64,000 nt of DNA from Vitrella brassicaformis (taxonomy: Eukaryota > Sar > Vitrellaceae). The stretch is from contig CDMY01000231.1 of NCBI GenBank assembly GCA_001179505.1, forward strand, positions 95,562 through 159,561. The letters run 5' to 3'. Position numbers and translations under genes: made by a program. This document shows positions 57,401 to 64,000 of this stretch, piece by piece. Within the stretch, counting starts at the first letter, position 1. Each line of letters begins with the position of its first letter. The notes beneath the pieces are model-generated. The model had not been told where the DNA came from. It was given only the letters and a program-made list of their open reading frames with translations, and searched no databases.

Positions 57401-58227
57401 AGGAAGTGGCGCTCACCCGCCGGATCAACCCAAGCGAGACGCCAGCACCCGTCTTCAATGCGGGCTTGTTCTCTATAATTCAGGAATTCTTCGGCCCAGA
57501 CGGGGTTCCCTTCAGCCCCGCTGAGGAGTCCGATAACGTATGGCCCCCGTTCACTGCAGACACAGCCAACTATGCGGCGCTGTCCGATTTGGTAAAGGGG
57601 GCCGGCAACAGCCCTGTGCAGTTCCTCAAGCCGCCGGCACAGGTTGAGCCTGAAGGAGGGTTCAAAGCGGAGGAATGCGCGTGCTGGGACACAATCAATC
57701 CCGAGTGAGGAAGAGGAGTACACATGAACGAGTACATCCATCCATCCATACACACACACGTGTCTCTCTTGCCTTTCTTGCCGGACTGTGTCGTGTTTCT
57801 GTCTGAGTGCAGCTACGATCTTACGTGGCTGCAGATCAAAAAGGAGCGGAAGGGATTCTCCGCCGCTCTCACAGAGCAGCAATGCGACAACGGCACTGTG
57901 GCGGTTATGACGGGCCCCCCGCCGGCCAATAAGACGGTGGCTGCGGCATGGAGAGACGTCTTCGCCAAGCACCCCGTCCAGGCGGCCTTTGCCCTGTCGC
58001 TGCAGGCGGCCATGGACCCCCACCCGGCTTGCATGGACCCCAACACAGGCCGGATAGAGTCGAGGGACGGCAGGAAGGTGCCGCCCAGCAAGGTCAAGAT
58101 CAACAAAGGCGGCAGGGCAGTGGCCATCAATAATGGAGGCTACAAGATCAGACCCAGCGACTTCCGTCATGTGCCTCGCGCAATGGCAATGCTGACCACA
58201 CTCATCGACGGGGCCGCTGACGAATGA
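54442..58227 (+). pseudogene. type-B carboxylesterase, apparently damaged
   Basis: Recognisable exons: up to 54652, 54730-54773, 54849-55119, 55192-55323, 55494-55604, 55695-55846, 55908-55992, 56075-56122, 56189-56287, 56369-56464, then about 57025-57237, 57306-57704 and 57812-58227. Hallmarks of the cholinesterase-like family: SEDCLFLSIWRP, IVLHGGGFLAGSG (oxyanion hole), VVSINYRLGILGWL, GLTDVWAALGWLKRYA, WGFSAGAKLAA (nucleophile Ser in G-F-S-A-G) and GGKNEGTLF (acid residue). Problems: no in-frame ATG at the beginning; a one-base excess in a CCCC run at about 55259-55263 breaks the frame between IN and the conserved NAGLTD; exons between 56465 and 57024 could not be resolved; and the usual G..H near the C terminus is not visible. 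It is either a decaying gene or a real gene with a sequencing error. The last exon is intact and ends at 58227. Confidence 0.7.
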
Positions 58228-58842
58228 ATGAATGGATGCATGTGTCGGTGACGAGTGCACACGTTGGCAGGGGTGGGTAGCACTGCAGCAGGGAAGTGGA
58301 GTGGTCACAGCGGGCGAGTGAATTGTGCCGATCAAGTGGCCCAAGTAATTTGTTTTCCCCCTGGTTTTCGTGCTTGTTTCTGGTTTTGTTGCCGTGTGGC
58401 TGCGCGTCCTCGTCTTGTCGTGTGCACACGAATCCAGGGAGGGAAGGCATGTGATGTGATGTGATGTGATGTGATATGATGTGATGTGATGTGCACCATA
58501 CGAACGTCCGTAGGTCGTAGGTGTGCTGTTGCTCCCCTGTTGGGAGTTTTGCATCCTTTCTCAGTCAACAGCTGACTGACAGATTCATTCATTCATTCAG
58601 CGGCACCCATGTATGTATTGTATGCATACGTCATGTTCTGTACAGCGACTCACACACATGACATGCAAGTAACGCCCTCCCTACCCCTACCCCTCTCTCT
58701 CGTCTTTCCGTCGGACTCGCTTGCTCAGCTGAGCCTCGTGGCGGCCTGTCTGCGTGCCTGCCTGCCTGCCTGCCTGCCTGTGTGTCTGTCTGCCTGCCTG
58801 CCTGCCTGTCTGTGTGTCGCGTTGATTGATGTGACGAATGGA
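58228..58842. repeat. convergent intergenic with (TGTGA)n and (CTGC)n runs
   Basis: 615 bp between two tail-to-tail genes. A TGTGA-type pentanucleotide run occupies about 58451-58493 and a (CTGC)n run about 58755-58807, the latter ending about 35 bp before the EIPR1 stop codon. No gene seen. Confidence 0.7.
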
Positions 58843-59869
58843 TCAGACGAGGAGTATTCTGTACTTGTCCTCCGACGGCACCTGGTGGATCGCCAGACGG
58901 CCGTCGTACGACACCTGCAGCAAGACACATATACATACATGATCCATCAGGGATTGAGTGGCTAAGTGAGTGTTTTCTTCTGTTGGTGGCTGGCCCACCG
59001 ATGCGAAGACCCATGCATCACACGCACTCCAACAGAGGCCATAAATGGAATCCTAACACGCGCACCCACACACACACAGCTGGCAACATTCAGCAGCTTT
59101 GCTCTCCGTCCTGTGTGTGCCGTCCCTGACTTCGTGGTCTTCGAAGCTGCGGATGAGGCCGTCAGGCAGCTCGCCTCCGCCCTCCTCACCACTACCACAT
59201 CCATACACACATACACGGGGCGGGGCGGGGCACGATGATTGATTGACACAACACGCGATATAGACAGATGGCTATATATTTCTTGGTGAGGTGATCATCT
59301 ATCTGATGTGATGTGTGTGACTTGACTTGAGTGGCTGCGTACGTTACGTACGTACGTGTCTTTGGCCACGGGTGTGGTGGCTGAGAGCGTCGAGGAGGAC
59401 CGCATCGGGGCAGACGACACCGAACCAACAGTCCACAAATTCACAAGCGAATCCGTCCCTGAACACAACACATGACATACACATTATGTACATCCACCAC
59501 AGACACATGTCCATGCATGCAGGCCAACGAGATCGTGCAGCGGAGGATGGATGAGGGTGTGTTGGTACCTCCTGTGATGAGGAGCTGGTCATGGTAGGCG
59601 TTGTAGCACACGCGGGATATCCAATGGCTGTGCACCGTACCGATGCGCTGACACACGCACACCACACCACACCACACCACAGCACAAGCACACAAACGAG
59701 TCCATTTATGTGTCCCAAACACAGGATCAGAGAGAGCATCCCCCACTTTGAAGCATGCGTTGAGTTTCCTGAGGTCCCAGAACCTCAGTGTGGCGTCCTC
59801 GCCTGCCGTCACTATGTAATAGGGACGGTTGGGGTTGTAGTCCACATCCAACACACTACACACACATAC

Positions 59870-59905
<36 letters not shown>

Positions 59906-60955
59906 GCACGGCGAGGTGAGATCGACAAGACATCCAGGTGATGTGACGTGAAAGGGCTCCCCGACCGACCCGTATGGGTGTGTGTCAGCTCTCTGGACTG
60001 TGGTCTTGATGGTGCGGAGATCCCACCCCCGGATGCCGCCGTCATCGACAGTCGTCAGCTGCATCGGGTGGTGTGGGTCCATGCTGCCACCATAGCACAC
60101 CCGGCCCTCCAAGTCGACTCGTGATGCACTGCGGAAGCCGCTCACACACCCACCCGCTGGTGCGTCGCTCTCGAGCACCCGGATGGCCCTGCTCTCCAGC
60201 ACCACCAAACGGCACATGGGTGAGGGGCCCTCGGTGCTGTGAGGGTCCAGCAGAAACCTGGTCGGTCAACAGAATCGATCAAACACATCGACGCACGACT
60301 GACCAGATGGCTGCAGCACAGCCAGATGCGCCATGCCAGTCACCTACCTCCTGACAGGCGTGAATGGTGTGTTTTGATCAATGGTCTCCTCCAGCTTGAG
60401 CTCATCATGCTGCACTCGCCATAACCGACATCTGTGGTCTGCCCACACACACACAGTGAGTGCAAATATGTAGAAAGAGGAGAGGACACAGAGGGACCAC
60501 CTGCGGGTGCATTGGCTGTTCCGCTGCCCGTGATGAGTCGCAGCTGGCCGCTGTCCGTGCCATTGGCTGTGGCTGATGTTGCCTGGCCGCCGTCGAATGC
60601 CGGCAGTGCAATGATGCTCCACACCTCCTCTGGGTGCGACAGGATCTTCTCACACACAATGTCGCGGCTCGGGTTGTCCTCCACAAACTCTATCACGTGC
60701 ACCTGACAGACAGACACCCATCGACAGGACAGGACCTGGTCTGAGTGTCTGGTGGCCGTATACTCACCTCATTTGTATCTCTGAGTGAGCATGTGGCTGT
60801 GACGAACCGGTGACGGTCGGGATCTGATAGCACGGGAGCCACACAACGCGCCGCATATTTGACGCCTGAACAATCGATTAGCCACGTGACAGAGATCCTA
60901 TATGCCATGAGTTGAGTTCTGCCTTCGTCTTACCGTATATGCGTGCAGATGACAT
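58843..60955 (-). CDS. EIPR1: EIPR1/TSSC1, WD40 EARP/GARP-interacting protein
   Basis: Eleven exons: 60934-60955, 60768-60865, 60501-60702, 60348-60438, 59970-60257, 59747-59855, 59569-59647, 59356-59458, 59131-59191, 58999-59052, 58843-58914. Phases agree; 392 aa, the usual family length. The first exon codes only seven residues plus one base (MSSARIY|G). Family landmarks: VKYAARCVAPVL, NEVHVIEFV, GGIRGWDLRT, VLDVDYNPNRPYYIVTAGED, ATLRFWDLRKL, HSHWISRVCYNAYHDQLLIT, TDSLVNLWTV, RSFEDHEDSIYGLCWS, VFASVSYDGRLAI and the C-terminal KYRILLV. EIPR1 is a seven-blade WD40 protein that binds EARP/GARP tethers in endosome-to-Golgi and recycling traffic. Nothing is missing. Confidence 0.95.
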
Positions 60956-61034
60956 CAACCGCTTGAAGCCGCCTCAAGCTTGTGCGAAACCGGCAGCAGG
61001 GTTTCAAACCCCGAAACCCTATGCGAATGTCGAA
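60956..61034. promoter_or_regulatory. 79-bp divergent promoter with a telo-box-like word
   Basis: 79 bp between start codons 60955 (minus) and 61035 (plus). It contains a GGGTTTCAAACCC palindrome (about 61000-61012) and AAACCCTA (about 61015-61022), the plant telo-box form. Confidence 0.5.
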
Positions 61035-63728
61035 ATGCGGCGTTCAACCCATCGTGTTCTGAGTGTCACCAGCGGAGCAGCGACAGCTGCGCGAGTCAGT
61101 CGCCGGTCAGCCGGGATTCATCGATGTGTCGCTTCTTCCGCCGACAGTGCAGCGTCGCCTTGTGGAGGAGGCAGATCTGCGCCAGCCTATCAGTATTGGC
61201 AGCGCCGCAGCAACATCAAGCCAGATGCCAACCAGCAGGGCATCTTCTCTATCACAAGCACTGTACGTACCAAGGCAGTCAGACCGATATATATATGAGG
61301 TGAATAAGACGATGTGCGTGTTGTCTGTGTCTGTCTGCTGTGGTTTCAGGAGCTTCAGCGTCTCCCTGTGGTGGAGTTCGGCAGCCGAATCGTGCTGGTG
61401 CGCACCCTGGAGGAAGATGCTCGCATCAAAGACATATTTCAGGCCGAATGTAGGTGTATGTGCAGTCACGTCACACACGGTTGCGGTGTCTGTACTGTCC
61501 TTCCTTCCTTGCCATTGCATGATCTGATCTCGTTGGTTCGTTGATCTGATCAGCGTTGTTGGGTTACGACACTGAGTACCGTCCGTCGTTGACTCCGTCG
61601 GCCAAGAGCCCCACGTCGCTGGTGCAGCTGTCGAGCGGCAGCGTGTGTGTGCTGTGGCACATCAAAGAGCTGGGCGGCATACCACCCACACTTCTCGACA
61701 TACTGCAGGATCCTGGCAAACACAAGGTGGACGAGGCCTGTGTGCACACTGACTGATGGTCCAGTTTACCCACATCTCGATTCCGACATGAGTGTGTTTG
61801 TCACGTGACGTTGTGTGTGTGTGTATTGGTGTTGGATATGATAGGTGTCCCAGGGGGCGACGACAGAGATGACTGTGTTGAAGAGTGAGTTCCAGGTGGT
61901 GCCCAGGGGATTCATCGACCTCCACCACATCGCACTGTGAGTACTGAACCCACACAGGCAGGCAGGCAGGCATGGCACGGCACACTCATGGCATGCCATG
62001 GACGCCGTATGTGTCCCTCCCTCCCCCTCGCTCACTCTTTCTTTGATGTATGTGTGTAGTAGCCTGAAGTGTTCTGCCCGGTCACTGCAGGCCTTGGCCG
62101 GCATGTTTCTCGGACGCCAACTCAGGAAAGACCTCCAGGTCAGTCAGCTATTTATTGCTGTCTACACCTTAAGGCACTGCCGGCCGACTTAGCAATCGTG
62201 TCCTTCCGTGTATTACTCAGATGTCGGATTGGGAGCAGGTGCCTTTGTCGAGGAGTCAGGTGGTCTACGCGGCCACCGATGCGTGGGTGACGCGACAGAC
62301 CCTCCTCGCCATCAGAAGCTACTTTCAAGTCGACAAGCTCACCTGCGAAAAGTACACATCACACACACACGAGCGCACGTGGAGGGGAGGCAGATCAGAT
62401 GCGATGCACACGTGTACGTCTACTGATTGCACTCACTGTAGGTTGATAGATCCCGTGCGTGACGGCACCCCCCTGTCCCTTTCGTTGGTGACGCCCCAGA
62501 TCCAGCACCCCACACAGGCACCACCCGTCTCACCATCATCAGGCAACGGCGCCGCCGCACCGCAGCGCATCATACCACACTCCTTCACCTACCAGCCAGA
62601 CTTCATCCACAAACAGACCAGTGACGGTGACGGCAGCCCCTTCGCGGCCGAGCCCCCCACCTCCCCCTCTCCCCCCATATCCCACCCCTCTGGCCGGCTG
62701 CCGGTGGCAGCCACATTTGGCCGCGGTGGTGAACTGTTTGGTGGGGCCGCTGCGACTGGCCCGTCGCCTCGAGCGGTCAAGACGGCCCCTGCCAGGCGCA
62801 GGGGGGGCGGCAGGGGCCATGGCGCCAAGGCGGGTGAGGCGGGGTCTGCGGCAGCGGGCATCGACGACAACCCTGTGGCACTCAAGGAACGTGATGACGT
62901 CATCCGAAAGATATTGGGGCAGGCACATGGAGCACTGCCCCCGATGACTGCTGACACCCTCGTCCAGTCGGCGCAGCAGACTCTATCGGTGAGTCACCCA
63001 CTCACGCGGAGACACACGCAGACAAGGCAGGCCTCTGTGCATTTATTAACTGTATGTCTGTATGTGTGTGTCCGCTCCAGGCATTGTGCACTCGCGAGGG
63101 TCACGTGCTGGAGTTCGGCGGCGTCGAATCAGAGAGGGGCGGATTCAGGGTCAGTCAAGCTGGGAGGGAGGGAGGGAGGGAGGGAGACATGCATCCGTAC
63201 GTACGAGTCTGCCCATGAATGTGTGTATTCAGTGGATCCTGTCTGTGAGGGTGGGCCAAGACTTCCTCAGGTTCAAGGTGAGTGACACAGCCACGCATGA
63301 CCCAGAGAGGCACACATTGATAGATCCATGTGCCTACGGACGGCGACTGTCTGTCTGTCTGTCCATGAGTGCAGTCATATACGAGCCACGCCAACATCCG
63401 CGACGCGCAAAACGATGCGGCACTGCAGGTGAGGTGAGGGGTCATCCCATCCGGATGTCTGTATGTCTGTACAAACAAACTGCCCACCCCACATGCTGCC
63501 CTTGTGTTGTGTGTGTGTCAGGCTCTGTCTGCCCTGCTAACTGAGCGTGCACAGCCAGGGAATTCGGGCGGGCCCAACACAGACAGCATACAGACACCCT
63601 CTGAGGCCGCAGGGGAGGGCGAGAGTGAGCCGTCGTCGGCCAGGGTGGAGAGGCGGGACAGGAGGGCGTTGACAGCTTTGAGGAAGGCAGAACAAAGGAC
63701 CATGACTACTGCGTTCCTGCCAGACTGA
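61035..63728 (+). CDS. DEDDy 3'-5' exonuclease (WRN-exo/EXD2-like)
   Basis: Eleven exons (61035-61262, 61350-61449, 61554-61726, 61845-61936, 62060-62138, 62221-62351, 62442-62988, 63081-63149, 63233-63277, 63375-63428, 63522-63728), phases consistent, 574 aa. The start ATG 61035 gives an Arg/Ser/Ala-rich leader typical of mitochondrial import; another frame is open but lacks an ATG. Exonuclease motifs: ExoI GYDTEYRP (D-x-E), ExoII RGFIDLHHIA (Asp), then SLQALAGMFLGRQLRKDLQMSDWE and ExoIII VYAATDAW (Y-x-x-x-D), so it is the DEDDy class with all four acids. Such enzymes trim DNA or RNA 3' ends. About 180 residues after the domain are Pro/Ser/Gly-rich with an RRRGGGRGHGAK nucleic-acid-binding-like patch; a short globular part (VLEFGGVESERGGFR, DFLRFK) follows. 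Confidence 0.92.
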
Positions 63729-64000
63729 ATCATGTGACGTACACGCGTGGGGGCTGTCAGGATTGCCAGCTTGGCAAGACGAATCACTGCGAGCTTGTGA
63801 GCCAGGGTAGATTGCTGTGTAACGGAGAGAGAGAGGTGAAGACAAGGAAAGACAAGGAAAGCATTCTGAGGAGACACGATCTTATCAGCCATCACCGAAG
63901 TGAGATCTGTGTTGACCACCCTTCATGATGCCATACATGGACAGAAACAACTTTGACTGACTGGCCAGTCCATCGGTCTTACCAAGTAAAAGCACTCTTA
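63729..64000. other. 3' flank, no gene seen
   Basis: 272 bp after the exonuclease stop. Contains a duplicated GACAAGGAAA word at about 63840-63859. No exon seen; the next gene may start beyond the window. Confidence 0.5.

Noticed and set aside
61063-61527. Alternative frame for the first exonuclease exon (LRESVAGQPGFIDVSLLPP)
   Set aside because: It looks protein-like but is preceded by a stop, has no ATG and does not keep phase with exon 2; the ATG at 61035 in the other frame does.
4217-63728. Bacterial-type operons or mobile elements
   Set aside because: No transposase, integrase, terminal inverted repeats or long terminal repeats seen; introns throughout show a nuclear eukaryotic genome.

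Overview
This window is nuclear DNA from a gene-dense, intron-rich eukaryote, most likely a chromerid alga close to Vitrella brassicaformis. The evidence is: genes of 4 to 33 short exons with mostly GT-AG introns (the reconstructed introns I measured are about 54-130 nt); proteins starting with a signal peptide followed by an Ala-Phe type plastid-import motif; a heptatricopeptide (HPR/FASTK-like) protein of the kind expanded in apicomplexan relatives; and a membrane-anchored aspartyl protease that looks like apicomplexan ASP5/plasmepsin V. The species name is inference; no search was possible. I rebuilt the gene models by hand from splice signals and checked exon phases. In most genes every exon-exon phase agrees.

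Layout: a small two-pass membrane protein (451-1051,+); a possible small protein (1558-1932,-); an unknown protein (3182-4216,-); two convergent paralogues facing each other (4441-5923,+ and 6326-11304,-), the second swollen by an acidic low-complexity insertion; an HPR protein (11348-14309,+); a PLAC8-like membrane protein (14536-16172,+); UTP23 (16392-17995,-); 3-hydroxyisobutyrate dehydrogenase (18109-19989,+); a glycerophosphodiester phosphodiesterase (21108-22778,-); a SET protein (22841-23955,+); the ASP5/plasmepsin V-like protease (25392-28777,-); a plastid TPR/thioredoxin-like ferredoxin protein (29030-30196,+); an F-box-like Cys-rich protein (30637-31705,-); an alpha/beta-hydrolase-like protein (31936-34458,+); the cohesin factor PDS5 (35464-44780,-, 33 exons); a CbbY-type HAD phosphatase (44861-46141,+); a GNAT fusion (46364-47600,-); LSM12 (47807-49235,+); a Rubisco-LSMT-type SET methyltransferase (50647-54347,-); a damaged type-B carboxylesterase (54442-58227,+); EIPR1/TSSC1 (58843-60955,-); and a DEDDy 3'-5' exonuclease (61035-63728,+).

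The strongest architectural pattern is near-perfect strand alternation. Almost every gene is head-to-head with one neighbour and tail-to-tail with the other, so ten divergent gene pairs share start-to-start gaps of about 43-250 bp. Introns carry (TG)n tracts on the sense strand right before the 3' splice site, apparently in place of a pyrimidine tract. Intergenic DNA is mostly microsatellites. There are two assembly gaps of exactly 300 N; one lies wholly inside an intron.

The genes do not form one pathway. They cover ribosome assembly, cohesion, valine catabolism, lipid metabolism, endosomal trafficking, protein methylation, organelle RNA biology and plastid functions. The most noteworthy items are the ASP5-like protease in a photosynthetic relative of parasites, the inverted paralogue pair, and several enzymes whose catalytic residues look altered.
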